A DNA stretch of 61,008 nucleotides from Streptomyces sp. NRRL F-5727. GTDB taxonomy: Bacteria > Actinomycetota > Actinomycetes > Streptomycetales > Streptomycetaceae. Within the stretch, counting starts at the first letter, position 1. Every line of letters starts with the position of its first letter. Below the pieces are notes generated by a model, which did no database searches, was not told the DNA's origin, and was given only the letters and a program-made list of their open reading frames with translations. Positions 7,805 to 16,099 of the stretch are shown in pieces. The DNA lies in the NCBI RefSeq assembly GCF_000719555.1, contig NZ_JOGX01000039.1, positions 1-61,008 on the forward strand. The letters run 5' to 3'. A program made the position numbers and the translations under genes.

Positions 7805-9316
7805 GTGCGTACAGCCCACTCCGCTCCCCCACACGACACCGCCGCCCCCGCCCGCTCCCCCGGCCCGGGAACCCTCGCCGTCACCGGCATCGCCACCGCC
7901 CTCGCGCTGATGAACTACACGGCGCCGATGCTGACGCTCCCGGCGACGGCGGAGGCGTTCGGGACGCCGTCCTCGGCGCAGGCGTGGCTGCTCAACGGCA
8001 CCCCGCTGGGCCTCGCCGCGCTGCTCCTGGTGGCGGGCGCGCTGGCCGACGCGCACGGCCGGCGCCGGGTCTTCCTGCTCGGCACGCTCGCCCTCGGCGT
8101 CACCACGGCGCTCGGCGCCTTCGCCGGCTCGACGGCGCTGTTCACCGCGGCCCGCATCGCCCAGGGCGCGGCGAGCGCGGCCGTCCTCGCGGGCAGCCTG
8201 GGCCTGCTCGCCGACGCGTACCCCTCGGGCCGCGACCGGATCCGGGCCACCGGCATCTGGGGCGCGTCGGTGAGCGGCGGAATCGCCCTGGGCCCGCTCG
8301 TGACGGGCGCGCTCAGCCTGCTGGACTGGCGTCTGGCGTACGCGACGCTGGGCGCGGCGACCGCGCTGACCGCGGCGGTGGGGGCCCGCACGCTCACCGG
8401 CCCGGCCCGCCCGGCGGAAGGCCGTACACCCACGGACCCGGCCCGCCCGGCGGAAGCCCCTACACCCGCGCCCCCGGCCCGCCCGGCGGAAGCCCGTACA
8501 CCCGCGCCCCCGGCCCGCCCGGCGGACCAGCCCACGGGGCGCACGCACCCCGACCTCGCGGGCGCGACGACGCTCGCCCTCGCGATGGCGGCGCTGCTGA
8601 CCGCCCTGACGCTGGGCCGGGACGGCTGGCTGCGCCCGGTGATCGGCGTCCTCCTGCTGGCGGCGGCGGCGCTCACCGCCCTCTTCCTCCTGGTCGAGCG
8701 CCGCGCGGCGCAGCCGATGATCGATCTGGGACTGCTGCGGAGGCCGGAGTTCCGGGTGGCGGCGCTGGGGGCGCTGTTCACCGGCCTGGCGGTGATCGGC
8801 CTGTTCAGCGTCGTCCCGGCGCTGCTCCAGCGCGGCGCGGGGATGGCGCCCCTGGCGACGGCCTGGCTGTTCGTCCTCTGGTCGGGCACCTCCTTCGTGG
8901 TCGCGCTGCAGGCCCGCAGGCTCGCGGGCCGGATCTCGGCTCCGTACCAACTCGCTCTCGGCTTCGTCCTGTCGGCGGCCGGCGTCCTCGCCCTCCTCGG
9001 CGCCCTCGACTCCCCCGCCCTCCCCTGGCCGCGCCTGATCACCGGCCTGGTGGTGGCGGGCGCGGGCAGCGGCCTCCTGAACGCCGCCCTCCCCCGCCTC
9101 GCGGTCGACTCCGTCCCACCGGAGCGGGCGGCGATGGGCTCGGGCGCGAACAACACGGCCCGATACCTCGGTTCGGCCGCCGGCGTGGCCCTGATGCTCG
9201 CCCTCTCGGCGGCGGGCCCCGACGCGGCCGTGACGGCCGCCGCGGCCCTCGCCCTGGCGGGCGCGGGACTCACCGTCGCAGGGTCGCCCAGACGACGAGC
9301 CGGTAGCGGGAGGTGA
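7805..9316 (+). CDS. MFS multidrug exporter, DHA2 (EmrB/QacA) type
   Basis: 503 aa from GTG 7805 with GGAGG 7 nt upstream. The pattern is about 14 membrane segments, with the MFS motif A region as LADAHGRRRVFLLG and motif C-like GGIALGPLVTG, as in proton-driven drug/H+ antiporters. A hydrophilic loop after the sixth segment carries 36-bp tandem repeats (PARPAEARTP units). The gene is divergent from an HxlR regulator and preceded by an array of putative operators, suggesting induction by a toxic compound. The 3' end overlaps the convergent sortase gene by 47 bp. Confidence 0.9.
   Translation: MRTAHSAPPHDTAAPARSPGPGTLAVTGIATALALMNYTAPMLTLPATAEAFGTPSSAQAWLLNGTPLGLAALLLVAGALADAHGRRRVFLLGTLALGVTTALGAFAGSTALFTAARIAQGAASAAVLAGSLGLLADAYPSGRDRIRATGIWGASVSGGIALGPLVTGALSLLDWRLAYATLGAATALTAAVGARTLTGPARPAEGRTPTDPARPAEAPTPAPPARPAEARTPAPPARPADQPTGRTHPDLAGATTLALAMAALLTALTLGRDGWLRPVIGVLLLAAAALTALFLLVERRAAQPMIDLGLLRRPEFRVAALGALFTGLAVIGLFSVVPALLQRGAGMAPLATAWLFVLWSGTSFVVALQARRLAGRISAPYQLALGFVLSAAGVLALLGALDSPALPWPRLITGLVVAGAGSGLLNAALPRLAVDSVPPERAAMGSGANNTARYLGSAAGVALMLALSAAGPDAAVTAAAALALAGAGLTVAGSPRRRAGSGR
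8404..8527 (+). repeat. Tandem 36-bp repeats inside the MFS gene
   Basis: GGCCCGCCCGGCGGA recurs exactly at 8404, 8440, 8476 and 8512: three full 36-bp units and a partial fourth. They encode 12-residue Pro/Ala-rich units in a cytoplasmic loop. The frame is kept. Confidence 0.9.
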
Positions 9317-10073
9317 ACTCGGGCGTGCAGGTGGTGAGGGTGAGGTACGAACCGGCCCGGGAGTACCCGTACGAGGGCTTGACGATCGACCGGGGCACGG
9401 ACTGGATCACGCCGGTGTCGCGCGGCGAGGTGACCGGCAGGATCTGGTCGACGCGGTAGGTGTACGTCCCCTCCCGCGTCCGCAGCGAGATCTCGTCGCC
9501 CTTCCGCAGCCGGTTGACGTACCGGAACGGCTCACCGTGCGTGTTCCGGTGCCCGGCCAGCGCGACGTTCCCGACGGCACCGGGCGCCGCGGTGCCGGGA
9601 TAGTGCCCGACGTACCCCTTGTCGAGCACCTTGCTCTTGGAGATCCCCTGGGCGACGGGCACGCTCAGCCCGATCCGGGGGATACGGAGCACGGCGAAGG
9701 TGTCGCCGGAGGAAGGAGGGGAGGCGGACGGAGGCTCCCCGGAGCCCCTGGAAGGCGCAGCGGAACGGGAAGGGGAGGCGGAAGGCGCCCCTGTCACCGA
9801 CCCCGCCCCCGACCCTGCCGCCGAAGCCGAAGCCGTCACGCCGGGGGACGCGGGGCCCGACGACTCGACGACCGGAGGAGAGATGTCCCACTCCCGCTCC
9901 AACAGGGCCACCTGCTCCCCCGCCTCGGCGCGGGCCTGCTGATTGGTCCACCACAGCTGGTGGACGACCAGCAGCAGGATGAGAACACCGCAGGTGACGA
10001 CGGTCTCGGCGGCGAACCAGAGCACGCGGGCGAGTCCACGGCGCCCCGAGCGCGCCTGGACGACGACCGGCAC
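9270..10073 (-). CDS. Class E sortase
   Basis: 267 aa from GTG 10073 (other GTG candidates at 10097 and 10106). One N-terminal membrane anchor (AAETVVTCGVLILLLVVHQL) is followed by a long Ser/Pro/Ala linker and the sortase barrel. The catalytic residues are visible: His in ALAGHRNTHGEPF, Cys in TLTTCTPEF and Arg in SRYRLVVWA. Class E sortases of Streptomyces usually prefer LAXTG signals, so whether this enzyme handles the LPETG protein at 3197-4660 is open. The stop lies inside the end of the MFS gene, a convergent overlap. Confidence 0.92.
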   Translation of the reverse strand: MPVVVQARSGRRGLARVLWFAAETVVTCGVLILLLVVHQLWWTNQQARAEAGEQVALLEREWDISPPVVESSGPASPGVTASASAAGSGAGSVTGAPSASPSRSAAPSRGSGEPPSASPPSSGDTFAVLRIPRIGLSVPVAQGISKSKVLDKGYVGHYPGTAAPGAVGNVALAGHRNTHGEPFRYVNRLRKGDEISLRTREGTYTYRVDQILPVTSPRDTGVIQSVPRSIVKPSYGYSRAGSYLTLTTCTPEFTSRYRLVVWATLRR

Positions 10074-10160
10074 CCTCTCCCGCCCCCTGTCCCGCACGCC
10101 CGGCACGATAAGCGCTGCGGCGCCAACTCTCCAGGGCCGTACAGCAGTACGGTGAAGGGC

Positions 10161-11159
10161 ATGCGCCCCGACACGCCTGCAGCCCACACCGCCGAAGCCG
10201 ACCGTCTGCTGCGCACCGCCGCGCAATACCCCGGCGACCGGGAGCCCCTGCTGCTCCAGGCCGCGGCCCACCTGGAACTCGCGGACGACCGACCGGGCGC
10301 GACGGCCCTCTACGACGACCTGCTGTCCGGCGACCCCGCCGCCCCGCACCTGATCCGCGCCCTCAAGGCGGCGAACCTGTGGGAGTACGGGCACGAGGCC
10401 GAGGCGAGGGCCATCATCGACGGCGTACGCCGCGCCCGTCCGTCGGAGGCAGCCCCCTGGGAGATCGCCGCGCAGACCCTGGAGGCCCACGACGAACTGG
10501 AGGAGGCCGAGACAACCCTCACGGAGGCGGCGACCCTCCTGGCGGGGGACACCGCCGAACTCCCCCACCCCACCGTCTCCCTCCTCACCACCCGCCACCG
10601 CGTCCGCCGCATGCTGGCCAGGGACCACGACACCTGGGACACCCTGGCGGACCGCCTCCACCCCGGCCCGATCCCCCTGGACGAGCTCCACGACCCGAAA
10701 CGCCTCTGGTCCCTGGGCTCCTCCGACCCGGCCGAACTCCAGGCCGAGATCACCCGCCTCCGCGCCGAGCTCGGCACCTACCGCACGGCCCTCTCCCGCC
10801 CCTTCCCGGTCGCGGTCCTCCACTGGCCGGAACCGGAGCTCACGGAACTTCTCACGGCCTACCCGGAACTGGAAACGGAGTACCCCACCTACCGAGCCCA
10901 CCTGACGGACATCGAAGCCTCCCTCCGGGAACTGTCCGCAGCCGGCACCCCCAACCTGGGCATCGTCCGCGCCACGGTCCCCTCCTACGAAGCCTTCGCC
11001 GCCTCCGAGACCTCCTCCCCCGCCAACCCCGACCTCCTCCCCCAATACGCCACCACCCTCGCCGCCCGAGCCCGAGCCCTCCCCTGGCCCCCGCTGACCA
11101 CGGACGCGTGCTGGTGCGGCTCCGAGACCACGTACGGGGAGTGCCACGGGGCGGAGTGA
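10161..11159 (+). CDS. TPR-like protein with C-terminal SEC-C zinc motif
   Basis: 332 aa from ATG 10161, preceded by GAAGGG. The N-terminal two-thirds are helical repeats of TPR character (LLQAAAHLELADDRPGATAL, then AEARAIIDGVRRARPSEAAP). The C-terminus ends CWCGSETTYGECHG, the SEC-C zinc-binding motif first seen in SecA and found in many stand-alone proteins. Function is unknown. It ends only 28 bp before the Vsr-like gene in the same direction, so it might be co-transcribed with the defence block, but it may equally be the chromosomal boundary. Confidence 0.78.
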   Translation: MRPDTPAAHTAEADRLLRTAAQYPGDREPLLLQAAAHLELADDRPGATALYDDLLSGDPAAPHLIRALKAANLWEYGHEAEARAIIDGVRRARPSEAAPWEIAAQTLEAHDELEEAETTLTEAATLLAGDTAELPHPTVSLLTTRHRVRRMLARDHDTWDTLADRLHPGPIPLDELHDPKRLWSLGSSDPAELQAEITRLRAELGTYRTALSRPFPVAVLHWPEPELTELLTAYPELETEYPTYRAHLTDIEASLRELSAAGTPNLGIVRATVPSYEAFAASETSSPANPDLLPQYATTLAARARALPWPPLTTDACWCGSETTYGECHGAE

Positions 11160-11187
11160 GCCCCCGACCGTCCGGCAGAATGCCTGT

Positions 11188-11670
11188 GTGTCCGAAGCCC
11201 TCCCTTCCTCCCCAGGCGTTTCGGCCCGCATGAGCCGGCAGGCCAGCAAGGACACGGCCGCCGAGCTCGCGGTCCGTCGCCTTCTCCACGCGGCCGGCCT
11301 CCGCTATCGGGTCGAGTACCCCGTGCCGGGCATGCCCCGACGCCGGATGGACGTGGCCTTCACCTCGGTGAAGGTGGCCGTACTGATTGACGGCTGCTTC
11401 TGGCACGGCTGTCCGGAACACGCCACGCATCCGAAGGCGAACGCGGCATGGTGGCGGCAGAAGCTCGACCGCAACATGGCCCGCGACAGGGAGACGACCG
11501 AGCACTTGCAGGCCCAAGGGTGGACCGTTCTGCGCTTCTGGGAACACATACCGCCGGACGAGGTCGCCGCGACGGTACGGGCGACCGTGGCGGAGAAGCG
11601 GCGAGAGGGAACACCGGGGGCAGGCGCGCCGACGGCGCCGGAGACGAAGGACCGGCACGATGACGCGTGA
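11188..11670 (+). CDS. vsr: Very-short-patch-repair (Vsr)-like endonuclease
   Basis: 160 aa from GTG 11188; ATG 11230 (MSRQASKDTAAE) is an alternative closer to the usual Vsr N-terminus. The Vsr core is complete: RRRMDVAF with the metal-binding Asp, the signature IDGCFWHGCPEH with the catalytic/zinc His and Cys, WWRQKLDRNMARD, and GWTVLRFWEH. Classical Vsr nicks at T:G mismatches arising from 5-methylcytosine deamination, and is encoded next to dcm. Here it overlaps the following methyltransferase homologue by 11 bp and precedes a second one. It may repair sites of the partner methylase, or act as the restriction nuclease, as proposed for Vsr-like proteins in some defence loci. Confidence 0.9.
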   Translation: MSEALPSSPGVSARMSRQASKDTAAELAVRRLLHAAGLRYRVEYPVPGMPRRRMDVAFTSVKVAVLIDGCFWHGCPEHATHPKANAAWWRQKLDRNMARDRETTEHLQAQGWTVLRFWEHIPPDEVAATVRATVAEKRREGTPGAGAPTAPETKDRHDDA

Positions 11671-12646
11671 CCCGCTCCGTTTCGTCGACATCTGCTCCGG
11701 CGCGGGTGGCCTCGCCTCCGGTCTGGAGAGCGCCGGCTTCACGCCCGCCCTGCTCCTCGACCACAAGCACCAGGCGTGCGAGACGATCCTCGCCAACCGA
11801 CCGCACTGGAACGTGGTCTGCGAGGACCTGGTCGACTTCCTCCCCGACGAGCACCCCGAGAGCCTCGACGTCGACCTCCTCTCCGCCGGTCTGCCGAGGG
11901 TGAAGGCATCGGCGGCGCGTGGGACCGACGACGCCGGGGAGCTGCGACTTCTCGAGGCGACGGTGTACCTGCTGCACTCCGTCCAGCCTCGCGCCCTGCT
12001 GCTGGAGAACCTGCCCGCGTTGGTCGACTCTGCCGAGTACGCCGGAATCCGGTCGTTCATCGAGAAGGAGCTGACCCACCTCGGCTACCGATTCCTCTGG
12101 TTCGTACTGAACGCCGCCGACCACGGCGTGCCGCAGGAACGCCGGTCGGGAATCCTGGTGGCACTCAAGGAACCGTGGTTCGGCGCCTTCGCCCCGCCGC
12201 AGCCGACGGTCACCGAGCACGTCCCCGTCGGACGAGCGCTGCTCCCGTCCATGAAGGCCCGGGGGTGGCCTGACGCCGAGGCGTGGGCCGCCCAGGCCCT
12301 GGCGGTGGCGCCGACGCTGGTCGGCGGGTCCGAGAACCGTGGCGGGGCAGACCTCGGCCCGTCGGGCACGAAGCGGGCCTGGGCGCGGATGGGCGTGAAC
12401 GCGGGAGCCCTGGCCGACGAGGTCCCCGGCCCGGAGTACACGTGGCCGCGTCCGACCGATCCCGCTCTGATGGTGAAGCTCACGGTGGACCAGGCGGCCC
12501 TTCTCCAGTCCTTCCCCCCGGATTGGCACATCACGGGACGCAAGACGGCTCGCTACCGTCAGATCGGCCACGCCACTCCCCCGCCGGTGGGCGCCGCGCT
12601 CGGAAGGTCGCTGGCCACCGCCCTGCGATCTGTCCACAGGGCATAG
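11660..12646 (+). CDS. C5-cytosine methyltransferase homologue lacking the catalytic Cys
   Basis: 328 aa from ATG 11660. Motif I (FVDICSGAGGLASGLE, AdoMet binding), motif VIII (PQERRSGILVA) and motifs IX-X (LLQSFPPDW and QIGHATPPPVG) are present. At motif IV, where active enzymes have GGPPCQ, this protein reads SAGLPRVKAS near residues 73-82. The nucleophilic Cys is absent and there is no other Cys nearby. Motif VI is ENL instead of ENV. The fold should bind AdoMet and perhaps DNA but cannot catalyse by the known mechanism. It probably acts as a partner or specificity subunit for the second methyltransferase 45 bp downstream. Confidence 0.85.
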   Translation: MTRDPLRFVDICSGAGGLASGLESAGFTPALLLDHKHQACETILANRPHWNVVCEDLVDFLPDEHPESLDVDLLSAGLPRVKASAARGTDDAGELRLLEATVYLLHSVQPRALLLENLPALVDSAEYAGIRSFIEKELTHLGYRFLWFVLNAADHGVPQERRSGILVALKEPWFGAFAPPQPTVTEHVPVGRALLPSMKARGWPDAEAWAAQALAVAPTLVGGSENRGGADLGPSGTKRAWARMGVNAGALADEVPGPEYTWPRPTDPALMVKLTVDQAALLQSFPPDWHITGRKTARYRQIGHATPPPVGAALGRSLATALRSVHRA

Positions 12647-12691
12647 AGAGGCGTGCTTCCCGCCTCAGCCCGCCGGCTAGAATTCGGACCC

Positions 12692-14230
12692 ATGAGTCAC
12701 ATCGAAACGGACAGCTCCTCCCCGGCGAGGTTCCGCATCCTCGACCTCTTCGCCGGCCCCGGCGGGCTCGATGTGGCAGCAGACGTCCTGGGGCACGAGG
12801 TGACCGGCATCGAATGGGACGCCGGAGCGTGCGCGACCCGCGCCAAGGCCGGGATGGACACCTTCAAGGGTGACGTCCGTGAGTACCGCGCCGCCTTCTT
12901 CCCCCATGCCCAGGTACTGACCGGTGGCCCCCCGTGCCAGACGTTCACCGTCGCCGGGCACGGCGCGGGCCGCAGGGCGCTGGATCAGGTGCTGCAGTAC
13001 GTCGACCGCCTGCACCGGGCGGTGCGCGACACCACGGACCGCTCCGACGCGTCAGGCACCTGGACACACGTCTTCCGGACCTGGCGGAAGATCCACGAGG
13101 AACTCCGACTCAAGGAGGTCGAGGCCCGGGCCGTCAAGGCCGAGAAGCGGGCCGTGGAGCAGTCCAGGACCCAGCTGCGCAAGGCCATGCGGCAGCGGCT
13201 CGAGAAGCTGGGCAACTCGCCGGAGGAGGCGAAGGCGTTCCTGAGGGACCTCGGTGAGCCACAGGGAATCGACCGCCTCGACGACGAGGTGGCGCGCCTG
13301 GTCAAGGAGTTCGGCGAGCTGACGGGCCGGCTGGACAAGCTGAAGGACAAGCTCGAGGAGCTGGGCGACGAACGGACAGGACTCGTTCTTCAGCCCCTCT
13401 GGTGGATCATCGAGCGGAGCAGGAGGCCCGGATCGGTGCCCTTCCAGGCCGTGATCTTGGAGCAGGTACCGGCCGTGATGCCGGTGTGGGAGGCGTACAG
13501 CGAGGTCCTCGACACCCTCGGGTACCGCACCACCACGCAGCTGCTCCACACGGAGGCTTTCGGCGTTCCCCAGACCAGGCGGCGCGCGGTGCTGATGGCC
13601 CGCCGCGACGGGGGCGACCGCTCCCCTCTTCCTCCTGTGAAGCAGACGCACGAGCTGTACCACCGGGGAAGGGTCCTCGCCGACACACTGCCCGTGGAGG
13701 CTGCCGGGGGCGAGGACGACCAGCGCCGCGACAAGTGGATCTCCATGGAGCAGGCGCTGGAGAGCGCCGGTCGATACTCGGAGGACGTGCGCGCACGTCC
13801 TCCGTTCACCGTCGTTTCCAACTACGGGACCGGCGGCAAGCCCGATGATCGGGGTCGTCGTGACCACAACGTCCCCTCCGCCACGGTCACCGGAAAGGTC
13901 TCCCGGAACCGTCTCGTCCATCCGGGCACCGACGAGAACCTCGACGGCGGCCTCGCCCGTTTCAATCACGCCGAGGCCGGGGTGCTGCAGACCTTCCCCG
14001 CCGCCTATCCGTGGGACGGCAACGACATCTCCCAGCAGATCGGCAACGCGGTGCCTCCGCGGCTCGCCCTGCATGTACTGCGCCACGTGCTCGAACCCGA
14101 CCTGGGGAAGAAGGAGGCCGCGGCCAGGCTGGAGCAGTGCATCGAGAAGCTGATGGCCTGGAAGCCCCGGCGGACGGCAAAGCCGCGCGAGCAGGGCGAC
14201 CTGGAGGGTCACCCGCTCACCGGCCGGTGA
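12692..14230 (+). CDS. C5-cytosine DNA methyltransferase with a coiled-coil insertion
   Basis: 512 aa from ATG 12692. Motif I is FRILDLFAGPGGLD; motif IV is GGPPCQTFTVAG with the catalytic Cys near residue 82; motif VIII is PQTRRRAVLM; motifs IX-X are LQTFPAAYPW and QIGNAVPPRL. Motif VI reads EQV where ENV is usual. Between motifs IV and VI lies an insertion of about 150 residues, rich in Glu, Lys, Arg and Leu (ELRLKEVEARAVKAEKRAVE, later ELTGRLDKLKDKLEELGDE), which looks like a coiled-coil hairpin. It presumably marks host DNA; the recognition sequence is unknown. The insertion may be a docking arm for the Cys-less homologue upstream. The gene ends 12 bp before a convergent gene. Confidence 0.9.
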   Translation: MSHIETDSSSPARFRILDLFAGPGGLDVAADVLGHEVTGIEWDAGACATRAKAGMDTFKGDVREYRAAFFPHAQVLTGGPPCQTFTVAGHGAGRRALDQVLQYVDRLHRAVRDTTDRSDASGTWTHVFRTWRKIHEELRLKEVEARAVKAEKRAVEQSRTQLRKAMRQRLEKLGNSPEEAKAFLRDLGEPQGIDRLDDEVARLVKEFGELTGRLDKLKDKLEELGDERTGLVLQPLWWIIERSRRPGSVPFQAVILEQVPAVMPVWEAYSEVLDTLGYRTTTQLLHTEAFGVPQTRRRAVLMARRDGGDRSPLPPVKQTHELYHRGRVLADTLPVEAAGGEDDQRRDKWISMEQALESAGRYSEDVRARPPFTVVSNYGTGGKPDDRGRRDHNVPSATVTGKVSRNRLVHPGTDENLDGGLARFNHAEAGVLQTFPAAYPWDGNDISQQIGNAVPPRLALHVLRHVLEPDLGKKEAAARLEQCIEKLMAWKPRRTAKPREQGDLEGHPLTGR

Positions 14231-14242
14231 CCCTCCCTCCGC

Positions 14243-15103
14243 TCATTCCTTCACGGCTCGCCCTCGAACGGGCGCCGTCTCGAACAGGTCGGCGAAAAAG
14301 TCGGCGAGGTCGTTCACCGACTTCTTCGGCACCGGTTCCTCATGGGGCCCGTCCGGCAGGACGTGCCTCGGCACAGAAGCACGGGCGGGCTCCTCGATCC
14401 ACTCACGCACCACGCTCGGGTCGCGCGGCACGTCGGGGGCCAGCGCGTCGTAGACGAGAGTCGCACCGGCGGCGCTGATCGCCGTCATCAGGCCCTCGAT
14501 CTCACGACCGGTGACGGCGACGCCCCGCTCCATGACCTGGACGAGTGCCTGTGCGGTGGGCCGGTGATCGATCAGCTCCCGTCGGAGTGCCGAGTGAATG
14601 AGGTCCTGGTTGCCGCAGGCCGTGACCACCGGCGCATAGTCCGAACCGTCCCGGAACATCTCGGCGGCCCACCACAGTCGGGAGAAACACTGCCGGTCGG
14701 CCGCGCCCCTGAACCGCTCCGGGCTGATCTTCGACGTCTTCCGGGAGAAGTGGCGCCAGGCCACATAGTCCGGTGCGACGGCCAGTGCCAGGTGGGTCCA
14801 CAGCCTGCGGTCGGCCGCCTCGCGACGGGTGAGGCGCAGCGCAGCGTGCAGCCGGGGCGCCAACCAGGCGTCGGCCTGGGTCCGGTTGTCCTCGAACGCG
14901 TGCATGGCGTCCTCGATGAGGTCGCGGATCGGTTCGACCTCCCATCGGGGGTCCTCTTCCGGCAGTCGGTCGACGACCTTGTCCAGGTCGACACCGGCGT
15001 GCCCCGCGACCCCCCCGAGCAGGTCCTCCGTGAGGAAGGGCTCCGCGGCGGCCGCCGACAGCAGACCGAGGCGGAGGGGCACGTGGTACGGCTTCTCGAT
15101 CAT
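14243..15103 (-). CDS. Unknown helical protein of the defence island (possibly DUF6339-like)
   Basis: 286 aa from ATG 15103, which overlaps the preceding stop as ATGA, so translation is coupled. The sequence is mostly helical with a conserved-looking centre (RRLWTHLALAVAPDYVAWRH) and a Trp/Arg-rich stretch (CFSRLWWAAEMFRDG). There is no signal peptide or membrane segment. From memory it resembles DUF6339, which I could not check. It is the last gene of a three-gene minus-strand operon led by the HTH/GHKL ATPase and should work with it; no biochemical role can be read. Confidence 0.7.
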   Translation of the reverse strand: MIEKPYHVPLRLGLLSAAAAEPFLTEDLLGGVAGHAGVDLDKVVDRLPEEDPRWEVEPIRDLIEDAMHAFEDNRTQADAWLAPRLHAALRLTRREAADRRLWTHLALAVAPDYVAWRHFSRKTSKISPERFRGAADRQCFSRLWWAAEMFRDGSDYAPVVTACGNQDLIHSALRRELIDHRPTAQALVQVMERGVAVTGREIEGLMTAISAAGATLVYDALAPDVPRDPSVVREWIEEPARASVPRHVLPDGPHEEPVPKKSVNDLADFFADLFETAPVRGRAVKE

Positions 15104-16095
15104 GCGTGGTCCCCTCGGTTCGACTGCTGGAGCGCGCGCAGGGTCTGGGAGAGCGCCCGGCTCACGCCGGCACGACGCACGGCTGCATAGTGGATGCGGG
15201 TCTGAAGTTCCACCCAACCGGCGTCGCCGGTGCGTCGTCGATGGACCCGCCGGAGCGCTTCTTCCACGTGAACGCCTGGGACGACGTCGGGGAGCATTTC
15301 GCGGAGCACCTCGCCGCGCCAGTCGATGGGAAACACGGGCGTGCCGTCGGGTTCCGTCTCCAGGTCGCCCACGGCGCTGTGGAAAACGGCCGTCCACACG
15401 TCCGTGGACATCTGGGTGACGAGCAGTTCGTGGACCTTGTTCTCCATTCCGCCGCTCTCGGCGTCCAGGAGGTCGGCGAAGCCTTCGACGTCGGTGTTGA
15501 CCAGCACGACGGGCACCCTGCCGGAGGCGTCCACGATCCAGGGGGCGTCCGCGTACACCTGGAGCCACTCCCGGGAACTCTTGGCGAACCCGACCTGCTT
15601 GACGTCGAGACGCAGTCCGCCGAGGGGTTCGTCCGCGGTCACGTCGACGGTCCAGTCCTCGTCGGTCTCCGCGACGGACCGGCCCGCGACGTCGTCGACG
15701 GTGGCGACGGCCTGGGCGGAGAGAAAGGCGCGGCCCACGTGGTCGTCCCGGTTCACCTCGACGAACCCGGACCACTCCTTGCTCCCCGGCGCGTCCTGCC
15801 GGAGTTCCACGGAGGTCCGCACGTTGGTCTCGCTGTCGGAGAGCGTGACCAGGACCTTCAGGCCGGTCCACGGAGCGTCGTCGGCGACCGCGCCCGGAGG
15901 CAGAGTGGCGGAGAGGCCGATCCTGGCCGAGGTCCAGTCGTCGTGCTGTGCCACCCCCAGGGCGACGGTCCGCTGCGGCACGGACCATGCCGAGGTGTCC
16001 AGAAGGTCCCGGGTGTTGTCGGGCAGCTTGAGGGATGCCGAGGTCACCCGGAGGGTGATCGGCCGGTTGAGCCGCTTGTACGGGTAGAACTTCAT
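15100..16095 (-). CDS. Unknown protein of the defence island, partner of the HTH-ATPase
   Basis: 331 aa, start MKFYPYKRLNRPITLRVTSA, beginning 4 nt after the ATPase stop and ending with an ATGA overlap into the next gene. The first 150 residues look beta-rich. The second half contains VFPIDWRGEVLREMLPDVVP and a helical, Arg-rich C-terminus. I recognise no domain. Its fixed position between the ATPase and the 286-aa gene suggests a structural or DNA-binding subunit of the same complex. Confidence 0.7.
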   Translation of the reverse strand: MKFYPYKRLNRPITLRVTSASLKLPDNTRDLLDTSAWSVPQRTVALGVAQHDDWTSARIGLSATLPPGAVADDAPWTGLKVLVTLSDSETNVRTSVELRQDAPGSKEWSGFVEVNRDDHVGRAFLSAQAVATVDDVAGRSVAETDEDWTVDVTADEPLGGLRLDVKQVGFAKSSREWLQVYADAPWIVDASGRVPVVLVNTDVEGFADLLDAESGGMENKVHELLVTQMSTDVWTAVFHSAVGDLETEPDGTPVFPIDWRGEVLREMLPDVVPGVHVEEALRRVHRRRTGDAGWVELQTRIHYAAVRRAGVSRALSQTLRALQQSNRGDHA

Positions 16096-16099
16096 GCCC

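Noticed and set aside
9270..11255. 661-codon version of the sortase gene
   Set aside because: The extra N-terminal 394 codons lie antisense to the TPR/SEC-C gene and show no sortase or signal features; the membrane anchor starts just after 10073.
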